NCBI GenBank assembly: GCA_964509075.1
Contig: CAZDWC010000001.1
Location: 186,001 to 250,000 of the forward strand
Reading direction: 5' to 3'
From: UBA7239 sp964509075
GTDB lineage: Bacteria; Pseudomonadota; Gammaproteobacteria; Pseudomonadales; UBA7239
Length of the DNA stretch: 64,000 bases
This document shows, one piece after another, positions 1 through 8,562 of the stretch. The notes beneath the pieces are model-generated. The model searched no databases. It worked only from the letters and a program-made list of their open reading frames with translations, and was not told where the DNA came from. Numbering within the stretch: the stretch's first letter is position 1; each line of letters starts with the position of its first letter. The position numbers and the translations under genes are program-made.

Positions 1-236
1 AGGCACAGCACGCCATCGCGCAACACGCCGGAGGGAATCAGGTGCAATACGGTTTTCTTGCCGTCGATAACCAGGGTGTGGCCGGCGTTGTGACCGCCCT
101 GAAAACGCACCACCAGTTCGGCCTGGTCGGTGAGCAGATCGACAATCTTGCCTTTGCCTTCATCACCCCACTGGGTACCCAGCACCACAACATTCTTGCC
201 AACGGTGTTCTGGTTAATTGCATTGGTGTCAGACAC
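1..236 (-). CDS. purA: Adenylosuccinate synthetase, N-terminal part (cut by window edge)
   Basis: PurA joins IMP and aspartate using GTP, the first step from IMP to AMP, in the cytoplasm. About 78 residues are visible. They carry the N-terminal phosphate-binding segment GTQWGDEGKGK followed by GGHNAGHT, both diagnostic of the family. The likely start is a GTG at 234-236, giving a protein beginning MSDTNAINQ; the ATG further in would remove residues that precede the P-loop. The gene lies 31 bases downstream of hisZ on the same strand, as in many gammaproteobacteria, so the two are probably cotranscribed. The rest of the gene is outside the window. Confidence 0.95.
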   Translation of the reverse strand, partial: MSDTNAINQNTVGKNVVVLGTQWGDEGKGKIVDLLTDQAELVVRFQGGHNAGHTLVIDGKKTVLHLIPSGVLRDGVLC

Positions 237-267
237 GGTAAAACTCCGCTTGCTTCAAACGAAAAAA

Positions 268-1440
268 TTAAAAGGATTTGATGATGAACTGTTCGCCGTC
301 GCGCAGCAGTTCGCGTGTGCAGCTGCTGTCGCGGATTTCTCCGCTGCCGCCGGCAATCACGCGCTCACCTTGTGCGCGCAGCGCGGCGATGGCTTGCCAT
401 TGTGCAGCGGAACCATCCAGTGTTGCCCAGATAGCGGCAGGACTTTGTGCGTTGCTGTTGCCGAGATCGAGCAGGTGTTTCAGATCGGCGCTGAATCCGC
501 TTGCAGGACGTGCACGACCAAAGGCAGCGCCGAAATTATCGTAACGGCCGCCGTTGACTATGGCTTCGCCCACGCCAGCTACGTACAGCGCGAATACCAC
601 GCCGGTGTGGTAGTGGTAGCCGCGCAGTTCGGCGAGATCGAAATAGAGATTGACCTGTGGCGCACGGTTCGCGATGCACTCGGCAATCGCCTGCAATTGC
701 TGTACGGCGTCGCGCACGGCCTGCGGTGCGGATGCCAGCACACCTGCCGCGCGTGTGAGTACGCTGCGATCACCTTTGCAATCGGTCAGCGTCAGCAGCA
801 GGGAAGCGGCTGCTGCATCGGCAATGCTGGTGCGCACAAAATCGTGCAATTCGCTGGTGGCCTTGCGTTGCAAAATATCGAACAGGATTTGTTCCTGTTC
901 ATCATCGAGACCGGCGTGTGCGGCCAGACTGCGAAAGATGCCAACGTGGCCGAGATCCAGCGTCACGTTTTCAACGCCGGCGACGCGTGCAGTTTCCAGC
1001 ATCAGGGCAATCACTTCGCAATCGGCGTCGACGCCGACGACACCATAAAGCTCACAGCCGATCTGGATTGGCGAGCGCGAGGCCAGCGCCGTTTTCGGTT
1101 TGGCGTGCAAGGTACTGCCGGCATAACAGAGGCGGGTGGCGCCATCGCGGATCAGGCCGTGGGCGTCGATACGCGCGGTTTGTGGCGTGATGTCGGCGCG
1201 CACGCCCATCAGGCGGCCGGAGAGCTGGTCGGTCAGCTTGCAGGTCTGCAGATCGAGGTCGTGGTTGCCGCTGACCAGCAGCGACTCTGTGAACTCCACC
1301 AGCGGTGGCATCACCAGGTCGTAGCCCCAGCTGGCGTAGAGATCGAGCAATTGGCGGCGCAGGGCTTCGGCGCGGCCCGCCTGTGCAGGCAGCAGCTCTT
1401 CGATGCCATCCGGCAGTAACCAGCGATCAGCGATGCTCAT
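268..1440 (-). CDS. hisZ: ATP phosphoribosyltransferase regulatory subunit HisZ
   Basis: HisZ is a paralogue of class II histidyl-tRNA synthetase. It has no tRNA-charging role and pairs with the short form of HisG to make the allosteric first enzyme of histidine synthesis. The 390-residue product has the usual length. It opens with the family signature LLPDGIEELLP and carries GVRADITPQTARID from the synthetase-like core. hisG is not in the window. purA follows closely downstream. The usual upstream neighbours hflK and hflC are absent; a divergent MarR gene is there instead, so the leftward operon must start within about 210 bases of non-coding sequence. Confidence 0.96.
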   Translation of the reverse strand: MSIADRWLLPDGIEELLPAQAGRAEALRRQLLDLYASWGYDLVMPPLVEFTESLLVSGNHDLDLQTCKLTDQLSGRLMGVRADITPQTARIDAHGLIRDGATRLCYAGSTLHAKPKTALASRSPIQIGCELYGVVGVDADCEVIALMLETARVAGVENVTLDLGHVGIFRSLAAHAGLDDEQEQILFDILQRKATSELHDFVRTSIADAAAASLLLTLTDCKGDRSVLTRAAGVLASAPQAVRDAVQQLQAIAECIANRAPQVNLYFDLAELRGYHYHTGVVFALYVAGVGEAIVNGGRYDNFGAAFGRARPASGFSADLKHLLDLGNSNAQSPAAIWATLDGSAAQWQAIAALRAQGERVIAGGSGEIRDSSCTRELLRDGEQFIIKSF

Positions 1441-1506
1441 GTCAGACTCGTGCGATCTTTGCTAATAATCGTAGAAACCCAGGGCGTCCCCGGCAGTGCC
1501 GGACAC

Positions 1507-1527
1507 AAAAAAACCGGGATGCCCCGG
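1507..1527 (-). terminator. Rho-independent terminator-like hairpin upstream of hisZ
   Basis: Read on the minus strand, this is a CCGGG stem, an ATGC loop and CCCGG, followed by seven T. It points toward hisZ, but no leftward gene lies immediately upstream of it. It could be a leftover terminator from a lost gene, a stop for antisense transcription from the MarR side, or an attenuator. Confidence 0.55.
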
Positions 1528-1619
1528 CGTGGCGCGACATGATACACCAAGATGCCGGAGTGGTTAATCGACAGGCCGCCCCGCGGAAATTACGCACAGA
1601 CATATAGCAAGCCATACAG

Positions 1620-1640
1620 ATAATAAGCACTGCTTACTAT
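1620..1640. promoter_or_regulatory. Candidate MarR operator
   Basis: This imperfect 21-base palindrome is centred on the perfect core TAAGCACTGCTTA at 1624-1636. It ends 14 bases before the marR start codon and overlaps a GATAAT hexamer that could serve as a -10 box. MarR-family repressors of efflux operons commonly bind palindromes of this length over their own promoter. Which regulator binds here is inferred from position. Confidence 0.5.
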
Positions 1641-1654
1641 TTTGCTGGATTGTC

Positions 1655-2173
1655 ATGTCTGCAGCGCCCATTTCTACTGCCAGTGCAGAGCCGGAAGGTA
1701 CCTTCGGCTTTCTGCTGCACGATGTTGCCCGCCTGCTGCGCCGCAATTTCAATCGCCGGGTGCAGGCGCTGGGTCTGACCCAGGCGCAATGCCGGGTCAT
1801 CCTGCATCTGTCGCGCAATGAAGGTATCCAGCAGGTTGCCCTTGCCGAAATTCTGGAAGTACAGCCCATTACGCTGGCGCGCCTGCTCGACAAACTCGAA
1901 GCTGCCAGTCTGATCGAGCGTCGCCGCGATCCTGCGGATCGCCGTGCCTTCTGTCTGTACCTGCGCGACAGCGCGCGGCCGTTGCTGGAAAAAATCTGGG
2001 CGCTGGCGGCCGAGACGCGCGCCGAGGCCATCAACGGCATGTCCGATGCGGCGCTGACCCGTTTTTTTGCCACCTTGCAAACCCTGAAGGACAACCTGCT
2101 CACGGCCGAGTCTCACGCCTCCGCAACGTCTTCGCCTGCGGAAGATCCTGAACCTTTGGAAGATGCTGTATGA
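1655..2173 (+). CDS. MarR-family transcriptional regulator
   Basis: This 172-residue winged-helix DNA-binding protein probably represses the efflux pair behind it. The winged-helix core spans roughly residues 55-105, with the recognition region QPITLARLLDKLE and the wing RRDPADRRAF; the DPxDRR wing is a MarR hallmark. The C-terminal tail from about 150 is Ser/Glu/Pro-rich and probably disordered. Its stop codon overlaps the ATG of the next gene (ATGA), showing translational coupling to an EmrA-like adaptor. The closest functional parallels are MarR regulators such as EmrR that respond to toxic small molecules. The inducing ligand cannot be read from sequence. Confidence 0.9.
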   Translation: MSAAPISTASAEPEGTFGFLLHDVARLLRRNFNRRVQALGLTQAQCRVILHLSRNEGIQQVALAEILEVQPITLARLLDKLEAASLIERRRDPADRRAFCLYLRDSARPLLEKIWALAAETRAEAINGMSDAALTRFFATLQTLKDNLLTAESHASATSSPAEDPEPLEDAV

Positions 2174-3189
2174 ATATCCGTCGTGTATTGCTGGTCACAG
2201 GTCCTGTTGTAGTTGCCGCCATCTCCCTGTATTTCTACCTGAGCGGCGAGCGTCTGGTGGAAACCGACAATGCCTATCTGAAGGCCGACAAGCTGATGCT
2301 GGCGCCGGAAATTTCGGCGGCGGTGACCGATGTGCTGGTGCATGAAAACGAGGTGGTGAGCAAAGGGCAGCTGTTGTTCCGGCTGGACAGTGCTCCTTTC
2401 GACGCTGCGCTCTACCGCGCGCAGGCGCATCTGGAAAAAGTGCGCACCGACTTGCAAGCCCTGCAGGCCGGTTATCGCGCCCGGCAGGCAGAGCTGGTGC
2501 TGGCGCGCAACAACGCCGCTTTTGCCGAGCATGAATACCGGCGCCAGACAGATCTCGCCAAGGAGAAATTTGCCTCGCAGGTCACGCTGGATGATCGCCG
2601 TCATGCCATGGATACCGCGCGCCAACAGGTGCTGGTGCTGGAGCATGATATCAGCCGTATTGCTGCCAGTCTGAATGGCCAGCCGGAAGGCGCCATCGAG
2701 CAGTACCCGGCTTATCAGGAGGCTGCGGCCGACATTACGCAAGCGAACATCAATGTCGGCCGCACGGCTGTGCAGGCGCCGTTTGATGGCGTGGTCAGCA
2801 ACTTGCCCAAGCCCGGCCAGCATCTCAATGCCGGCAGCCCGGCGCTGGCCTTGCTGGCCAACCGCAACTTGTGGATAGAAGCCAACTTCAATGAAATCGA
2901 CCTGACGCATGTGTTGCCCGGCCAGCAGGCCAGCGTGCGTATCGACATGTACCCGGACAAGCACTGGAAAGCGCGTGTGGCGAGTATCAGTGCGGCCAGC
3001 GGTGCGGAATTTTCCATCCTGCCGCCACAAAATGCATCGGGCAACTGGGTAAAAGTGGTGCAGCGTATCCCGGTGCGCATCGAGCTTGAGGATGCAGGGC
3101 TGGACAGCGGCATGGTGTTGCGTGCAGGTATGAGTGTGCGCGTGGAAATTGATACCGGCAGCAATCGCCTGCAGCGTTTGTGGCATTGA
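2170..3189 (+). CDS. EmrA-like HlyD-family membrane fusion protein
   Basis: This periplasmic adaptor should link an inner-membrane MFS pump to an outer-membrane channel. The 339-residue chain has one N-terminal membrane anchor (about 5-23). Next comes a lipoyl-like half motif (about 40-75), a long alpha-helical hairpin rich in Ala, Arg and Gln (about 76-170), and the second lipoyl half with the beta-barrel, including APFDGVVSNL and GQHLNAGSPALALL. It overlaps marR by four bases and the downstream MFS gene by ten, so the three genes form one operon. No outer-membrane TolC-like gene is present in the window. The substrate is unknown. Confidence 0.93.
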   Translation: MNIRRVLLVTGPVVVAAISLYFYLSGERLVETDNAYLKADKLMLAPEISAAVTDVLVHENEVVSKGQLLFRLDSAPFDAALYRAQAHLEKVRTDLQALQAGYRARQAELVLARNNAAFAEHEYRRQTDLAKEKFASQVTLDDRRHAMDTARQQVLVLEHDISRIAASLNGQPEGAIEQYPAYQEAAADITQANINVGRTAVQAPFDGVVSNLPKPGQHLNAGSPALALLANRNLWIEANFNEIDLTHVLPGQQASVRIDMYPDKHWKARVASISAASGAEFSILPPQNASGNWVKVVQRIPVRIELEDAGLDSGMVLRAGMSVRVEIDTGSNRLQRLWH

Positions 3190-4778
3190 GCGGGCAGACC
3201 GCTGTTATGGGGCAACACGGGTTTATCCAGCGCCTTTCACCGGAGATGCGGCAGAGCTTGCTCGCAGCTGCAGTGATGCTGGCCGCCATCATCCAGATTC
3301 TCGATACCACCATCGCCAACGTGGCGTTGCCGCACATGCAGGGTACGCTGTCGGCGACGCAGGACCAGATTTCCTGGGTGCTGACCTCGTACATCATCAT
3401 GGCAGCGATCATGACGCCGCTGACCGGCTTCATCGCCGGTCGCTTCGGTCGCAAGCGTATGCTGGTGTGGTCGGTGGCCGGTTTTACCGTGGCATCCGGC
3501 TTGTGCGGCATGGCGCAGACGCTGGAAGAAGCGGTGCTGGCGCGCATGCTGCAGGGCGTGTTCGGCGCCTGTCTGGTGCCGATTTCGCAATCGGTATTGC
3601 TGGATACGTTTCCGCGTGAAAAACACGGAAAGGCGATGGCGCTGTGGGGAATCGGCGTCATGGTGGCGCCGATTCTGGGGCCGACCATTGGTGGTTGGCT
3701 CACCGAGTTCTACAACTGGCGCTGGGTGTTCTACATCAACCTGCCTTTCGGTATTTTGTCGTTGCTCGGTGTGCTGGCCTTAGTGGAGGAATCGCCGCTG
3801 GATCGCGAGCGCCAGTTCGACCTTTTCGGTTTTTTACTGCTCGGCATCAGCATTGGCGCCCTGCAGTTGCTGCTGGACCGTGGCAAATCCCTGTACTGGT
3901 TTGACTCGAAGGAAATCATTGCCGAAGCAGTTATTTCCGCGGTGTTCTTCTATATGTTTGTCGTGCACATGTTCACGCACAAACGCCCGTTTATCGAGCC
4001 GGGTCTGTTTGAAGACAGGAATTTCTGTGTCGGACTGGTACTGATTTTTTTCGTCGGTGTGATATTGCTGGCCACGCTGGCACTGTTGCCGCCTTTCCTG
4101 CAAAACCTGATGGGCTACTCGGTGTTTGATGCAGGATTGATACTCGCGCCGCGCGGCGCCGGTACGATGCTCGGTATGATTGTCGCGACAAGATTGATGG
4201 GGCGCGTGGATGCGCGCGCCATTATTGTGCTCGGCGGTGTGTGTACCAGCGCATCGCTGTGGTTGATGACGTACTTCACGGTGGATGTCAGCCAAGCAAC
4301 GATCACCTGGACAGGCTTTTTGCAGGGCATGGGACTCGGTTACATCTTTGTGCCATTGTCGACCATTGCCTTCCTGACGCTGGACCCCTCTTTGCGAACT
4401 GAAGGTTCGTCCATCTACAGCCTGGTGCGCAACATCGGCAGTGGCATCGGCATTTCCGTGGTGGTGACGCAACTTGCCGACAATGTGCAGCGCAATCACG
4501 CAGTGCTCACCGAAAACATCACGCCGTTCAATCACCTGCTGGATTGGGGGGTGTTGCCGCAAATCTGGAACACGCACACTACACTGGGTCTGGCGGCGCT
4601 GGATGGCACGGTATTGAAACAGGCGGCGCAGATGGCCTATCTGCAGGATTTCCATCTGATCATGTGGATGACGCTGATCATCGTGCCGCTGGCCTTGATC
4701 CTCCGCAATCCGGGGCCGCTGGAAGCGCATCCCAAAGTGGCAGCTAATGTGAAACCTGAGAGTTTTGCGGCAGAGTAG
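3180..4778 (+). CDS. EmrB-like MFS drug efflux transporter (DHA2, 14 TM)
   Basis: This proton-driven inner-membrane exporter works with the adaptor encoded just before it. The 532-residue protein has about fourteen hydrophobic segments. Family motifs include the loop motif GRFGRKRM after TM2 and the antiporter motif in GVMVAPILGPTIGGWL within TM5. I use the GTG at 3180, which overlaps the adaptor gene; an ATG at 3207 would shorten the protein by nine residues. It is most similar in layout to the EmrB/QacA group that exports hydrophobic drugs, uncouplers or fatty acids. The preceding MarR gene suggests induction by the exported compound. Confidence 0.93.
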   Translation: MALSGQTAVMGQHGFIQRLSPEMRQSLLAAAVMLAAIIQILDTTIANVALPHMQGTLSATQDQISWVLTSYIIMAAIMTPLTGFIAGRFGRKRMLVWSVAGFTVASGLCGMAQTLEEAVLARMLQGVFGACLVPISQSVLLDTFPREKHGKAMALWGIGVMVAPILGPTIGGWLTEFYNWRWVFYINLPFGILSLLGVLALVEESPLDRERQFDLFGFLLLGISIGALQLLLDRGKSLYWFDSKEIIAEAVISAVFFYMFVVHMFTHKRPFIEPGLFEDRNFCVGLVLIFFVGVILLATLALLPPFLQNLMGYSVFDAGLILAPRGAGTMLGMIVATRLMGRVDARAIIVLGGVCTSASLWLMTYFTVDVSQATITWTGFLQGMGLGYIFVPLSTIAFLTLDPSLRTEGSSIYSLVRNIGSGIGISVVVTQLADNVQRNHAVLTENITPFNHLLDWGVLPQIWNTHTTLGLAALDGTVLKQAAQMAYLQDFHLIMWMTLIIVPLALILRNPGPLEAHPKVAANVKPESFAAE

Positions 4779-4835
4779 GTCTGTTTGCCCTAGAATCCGT
4801 TAAGGTATTCGTTTGTTCACCGGAGTTGCTGCGCC

Positions 4836-5960
4836 TTGTCATCTTCACTGCATTATCGCAATGCCGAACGCAGCGATGCCGTTGCGCTGGCAGAGCTTGA
4901 GCGCGCCTGTTTCAACTACGATGCATTGAGTCAGCGCAACTTCACCTGGATGCTCACCAAGGGCAATGCCCATATTTTGGTGGCAGAAGAAAATGGTCAG
5001 CTTCTGGCTTATGTGTTGGTGTTGTACAAACGCGCGACGTCGCTGGCGCGCTTGTATTCGCTTGCGGTTTTGCCTGAATGCCAGGGACGGGGCATTGCGC
5101 GCGAACTCATGCAGCGCGCTGAACATGAAGCGCGTGAGCGCGATTGCATTTACATGCGTCTGGAAGTGCGGCCTGACAATGTGCCAGCGATCGCGCTCTA
5201 TCACAAACTGGGTTATTACCACTTCGGTCTCAAGCACCAGTACTACGACGACAGCAGCGATGCCCTGTGTCTGGAAAAAGTATTGTCGCATGGCGAAGAG
5301 GCGGTGCGTTTGCCGGTGCCCCATTATGCGCAAACCACTGGTTTTACCTGCGGGCCAGCGTGCTTGTTGATGGCTTTGCATGCCTTGGATGACAATATTC
5401 CACTCACGCAGCGTCTGGAATTGCAGCTCTGGCGCGAAGCGACCACGATTTTCATGACGGCGGGTCACGGCGGTTGCGGCCCACACGGATTGGCGCTGGC
5501 GGCGCACCGGCGCGGTTTTCATGTCGAGATGTATGTGAATCAGGACAAGCCACTGTTTGTAGACGGTGTACGCGCAGCCGAAAAAAAAGCCATCATCCAG
5601 CGTGTGGAAGAGGATTTTACCGAGCAGTTGCAGCAGACGGATGTGGTGTTGGATTCACGTCCGCCAAATGTGGATGAGCTGGTGGCTGCCTTGCGCGAAG
5701 GGCGTATCCCGGTGGTGCTGATCAGTTCGTTTCATCTCACACGCATGAAAGCACCGCATTGGGTGATTCTCACCGGATTCGACGAGGATTTTATTTATTT
5801 TCACGATCCGGAAGTGGATGCCGACAATCATGAAACGGCTGCCAACAATGCTTATGTACCGATGCGCAAGGATGATTTCGCGCGCATTGCCCGCTTTGGT
5901 CGATCACAATTGCGCGCGATGCTGATCCTGTCGCGCCGGGAAATCCTGACTCATGTCTGA
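4836..5960 (+). CDS. GNAT acetyltransferase fused to a C39-like cysteine peptidase domain
   Basis: This is a two-domain protein of 374 residues. Residues about 5-148 form a GNAT fold with the acetyl-CoA loop LPECQGRGIARELM (79-92), resembling RimI. Residues about 158-370 resemble peptidase family C39. They contain the segment QTTGFTCGPACLL with Cys172, then APHWV with His308 and HDPE with Asp324, so a Cys-His-Asp triad is intact. There is no signal peptide, so it should act in the cytoplasm. The start is a TTG at 4836 with GGAG eleven bases upstream. It overlaps srkA by eight bases. In pseudomonads, proteins of this architecture sit near ATP-grasp ligases; none is visible here. The substrate is unknown. 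Confidence 0.85.
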   Translation: MSSSLHYRNAERSDAVALAELERACFNYDALSQRNFTWMLTKGNAHILVAEENGQLLAYVLVLYKRATSLARLYSLAVLPECQGRGIARELMQRAEHEARERDCIYMRLEVRPDNVPAIALYHKLGYYHFGLKHQYYDDSSDALCLEKVLSHGEEAVRLPVPHYAQTTGFTCGPACLLMALHALDDNIPLTQRLELQLWREATTIFMTAGHGGCGPHGLALAAHRRGFHVEMYVNQDKPLFVDGVRAAEKKAIIQRVEEDFTEQLQQTDVVLDSRPPNVDELVAALREGRIPVVLISSFHLTRMKAPHWVILTGFDEDFIYFHDPEVDADNHETAANNAYVPMRKDDFARIARFGRSQLRAMLILSRREILTHV

Positions 5961-6939
5961 TACAGCGGTTAACCCGCATCCGTTTGAACGATTGCTGCCT
6001 GATTTCATTCTTGATGTGATTGATCGCCATCTGGTCGCACAGGATCAGCGCTGTGACGGACGCATCCTTGCGCTCAACAGTTACGAAAATCGCGTCTACC
6101 AGATAGGTGTGGAAGGCGAACAGCCGTTGATTGCCAAGTTCTATCGCCCGGAACGCTGGAGCACTGCGCAGATTCTTGAAGAGCATGCGTTCTGTTTTGA
6201 ACTGGCTGAGCACGAGATTCCTGTTGTGACGCCGATAATGCAGGCAGGACAGAGCCTGTTCGAAGACAGTGGTTTCCGTTTTGCGTTGTTTCCACGCAAG
6301 GGCGGGCGGGCGCCGGAGTTCGACAACCCCGAGCACCTGTTCACCATGGGGCGCTGGCTGGGCAAGCTGCACGCCGTGGGCGCGGCGCGCGATTTTGTCG
6401 AGCGTCCGCGTCTGGATCTGCAGTCCTATGGCACGGAGAGTGTGGCGTTTGTCAGTGAGTATTTCATTCCGTCATCGCTAAAAACGGCTTACGAAAGTTT
6501 ATGTCGTGATGTGCTGGCAGCAATTGTCGAAAAACAGAGAGGTTTTGCTGATATTCGCTATATACGCACCCATTGCGATTGCCATGCCGGCAATGTGCTG
6601 TGGCGAGACGATCTGCCAAATTTCGTCGATTTTGACGATGCGCGCATGGCACCTGCCGTGCAGGATATCTGGATGTTGTTGTCCGGCGATCATCTTGAGC
6701 AGAAGGCGCAATTGGAAGAGGTGCTGGAAGGCTACAACGAGTTCAATGATTTTGATCTGCGTGAACGGCACTGGATCGAAGTCTTGCGCACGCTGCGTAT
6801 GTTGCACTACAGCGCCTGGCTGGCGCGGCGCTGGGATGATCCGGCATTTCCGCTGCATTTTCCCTGGTTCAATACCGAGCGTTACTGGGGCGAGCAAATT
6901 CTCGCGCTGCGTGAGCAATTGTCGGTACTGACACGCTAA
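5953..6939 (+). CDS. srkA: Stress response kinase A (YihE/SrkA family)
   Basis: This cytoplasmic Ser/Thr protein kinase of the aminoglycoside-phosphotransferase fold is known in enterics to delay death under envelope or oxidative stress. The 328-residue product has the usual length. It carries the catalytic loop HCDCHAGNVLW (207-217) with Asp209 and Asn214, and the metal-binding segment FVDFDDAR (225-231). The substrate lobe contains NSYENRVYQIG. Its start overlaps the end of the GNAT/C39 gene, so the two are translationally coupled; in E. coli srkA is instead followed by dsbA. The helicase gene follows after 43 bases. Confidence 0.94.
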   Translation: MSDTAVNPHPFERLLPDFILDVIDRHLVAQDQRCDGRILALNSYENRVYQIGVEGEQPLIAKFYRPERWSTAQILEEHAFCFELAEHEIPVVTPIMQAGQSLFEDSGFRFALFPRKGGRAPEFDNPEHLFTMGRWLGKLHAVGAARDFVERPRLDLQSYGTESVAFVSEYFIPSSLKTAYESLCRDVLAAIVEKQRGFADIRYIRTHCDCHAGNVLWRDDLPNFVDFDDARMAPAVQDIWMLLSGDHLEQKAQLEEVLEGYNEFNDFDLRERHWIEVLRTLRMLHYSAWLARRWDDPAFPLHFPWFNTERYWGEQILALREQLSVLTR

Positions 6940-6982
6940 ACTGCACCGCAACCTGAAACCCACTGCTTTTGGAAAAAATACT

Positions 6983-8356
6983 GTGTTTACACCATTGAAT
7001 CTGCACGAACGCTTGCTTAAGGCTGTTACCGCACTGGGGTTTACTGAGCCGACGCCGGTTCAGGCGGCTGCCATTCCGTTGGCAATGGCGGGCAAGGATC
7101 TTCGCGTCATCGCACAGACCGGCAGTGGCAAAACTGCAGCATTCGTGCTGCCCATGTTGCATACACTCCTGCAAGATCCCAAGCCGCGCACCGCGACGCG
7201 TGTGCTTATCTTGTTGCCTACGCGAGAGTTGGCACAGCAAACTCTCAAGCAGATCGAGTTGCTCGCGCAATTCACGTTTATCAAGGCGGCGCTGATTACC
7301 GGTGGTGAAGATTTCAAGCAGCAGGCGGCAGCCATGCGCAAGAATCCGGATATCCTGGTCGGCACGCCGGGCCGTCTGTTAGAGCATCAGCGCGCCAATC
7401 ATCTCGATTTCAGTGATCTGGAAATCCTGATCCTTGATGAAGCTGATCGCATGCTGGATATGGGTTTCAGTGAAGAAGTCACGGCATTGATAGACAGCTG
7501 CAACAAGGATCGCCAGACCTTGCTGTTTTCAGCGACGTCCGGTGGTGCACTGTTTGAGCTGGCGGCTGCCATCATGCGTGAACCGCAGGTGCTGCGACTC
7601 AATGCTGTGAGTGAACTCAATCTCGGTACGCGACAGCAGATCATCACCGCCGACGATGTCGGCCACAAGGAGAAAATCCTGCTGTGGCTGCTCGCGAATG
7701 AAACCTACAGCAAGGCAATGGTATTTACCAATACGCGCGATCAGGCGGACCGTCTTGGCGGTGTACTGATGGCGGCGCACAAGGCGGGTAACAGCAAGGC
7801 CAAGGTTTATGTGCTGCACGGCGAAAAAGACCAGAAGGATCGCAAGCAGGCGATTTCGCGTTTGAATCAAGGGCACATTGATGTGTTGATCGCCACCGAT
7901 GTCGCGGCGCGCGGTCTTGATATCGAGGGCATGGATCTGGTTGTCAATTTCGACATGCCGCGCAAAGGCGATGATTATGTGCATCGCATTGGTCGTACCG
8001 GTCGCGCCGGCAATGAAGGTCTGGCGGTGTCACTGATCGGTCCGCACGAATGGAATTTGATGTCGAGCATCGAGCGTTATCTCAAGCAGAATTTTGAAAA
8101 GCGTTTCATCAAGGAATTGAAAGGCAGCTACAACGGCCCGAAAAAACTGAAAGCCTCCGGCAAGGCGGCGGGCAGCAAGAAGAAAAAGCTCGATAAAAAA
8201 GAAGCGGCGAAAAAACCTGCCGGCAAAAAAGCCAGTGCAGAAAAGAAGGCGGCACAACATAAAAAACCGTCGAAGCCTGCCGGTGAAAAAACAGGTGCCC
8301 AGCAAGCGGTGCGCGATGGTTCTGCGCCGCTGCGGCGCAAACCGAATTCGTTGTGA
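6983..8356 (+). CDS. DEAD-box ATP-dependent RNA helicase (SrmB/RhlE-like)
   Basis: It unwinds RNA during ribosome assembly or mRNA turnover in the cytoplasm. All core motifs are present in the 457-residue protein: AQTGSGKT (44-51), PTRELA, TPGR, DEAD (153-156), SAT (184-186), ATDVAARGLD and HRIGRTGR. The last 75 residues are a low-complexity tail rich in Lys and Ala with repeated KKxA patterns, probably for RNA binding. The start is a GTG at 6983 preceded by GGAAAA. Sequence alone does not decide between SrmB, RhlE and related paralogues, so no symbol is given. A palindromic repeat right after the stop may end its transcript. Confidence 0.93.
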   Translation: MFTPLNLHERLLKAVTALGFTEPTPVQAAAIPLAMAGKDLRVIAQTGSGKTAAFVLPMLHTLLQDPKPRTATRVLILLPTRELAQQTLKQIELLAQFTFIKAALITGGEDFKQQAAAMRKNPDILVGTPGRLLEHQRANHLDFSDLEILILDEADRMLDMGFSEEVTALIDSCNKDRQTLLFSATSGGALFELAAAIMREPQVLRLNAVSELNLGTRQQIITADDVGHKEKILLWLLANETYSKAMVFTNTRDQADRLGGVLMAAHKAGNSKAKVYVLHGEKDQKDRKQAISRLNQGHIDVLIATDVAARGLDIEGMDLVVNFDMPRKGDDYVHRIGRTGRAGNEGLAVSLIGPHEWNLMSSIERYLKQNFEKRFIKELKGSYNGPKKLKASGKAAGSKKKKLDKKEAAKKPAGKKASAEKKAAQHKKPSKPAGEKTGAQQAVRDGSAPLRRKPNSL

Positions 8357-8373
8357 CGCCGGGGTAAGGTCTG

Positions 8374-8560
8374 CCCTCACCCGGCGCTTGCGCGCCACCC
8401 TCTCCCCAAATGGGAGAGGGAAAAACCGGTGCGAGCGTTGTGTCCTGTGGTTTCCCTTCTCCCCCAAAGGGAGAAAGAAAAATCGTTGTTAGCGCTGTGT
8501 CTTGTGGTTTCCCTTCTCCCCTTGGGGGAGAAGGTGCCCCAAAGAGGCGGATGAGGGGGG
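8374..8560. repeat. Composite palindromic intergenic repeat with three hairpins
   Basis: Three perfect stem-loops lie in a row: CCCTCTCCC/GGGAGAGGG at 8398-8420, TTCTCCC/GGGAGAA at 8457-8475, and CCTTCTCCCC/GGGGAGAAGG at 8512-8534. A 30-base unit occurs twice with two mismatches (8435-8464 and 8492-8521, offset 57). The outer ends, CCCTCACCCGG and its near complement ending GGATGAGGG, make the whole element roughly palindromic. It fills the space between two convergent genes and probably acts as a bidirectional transcript end. This looks like the REP/BIME-like repeats common in gammaproteobacterial intergenic DNA. Confidence 0.8.
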
Positions 8561-8562
8561 GG

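Noticed and set aside
130..1419. Long plus-strand open frame opposite hisZ
   Set aside because: It is a shadow of hisZ; its protein shows no family features, while the minus strand encodes a complete HisZ.
1551..1567. Seventeen bases resembling the 5' half of a tRNA-Ser gene
   Set aside because: Only the D-arm-like part matches. There is no anticodon arm, variable arm or T arm behind it, so it is not a tRNA; it may be chance or a very small remnant.
1442..1630. 62-residue minus-strand open frame upstream of hisZ
   Set aside because: It runs through the terminator hairpin, is Cys/Arg-rich like a random frame, and shows no ribosome site or family match.
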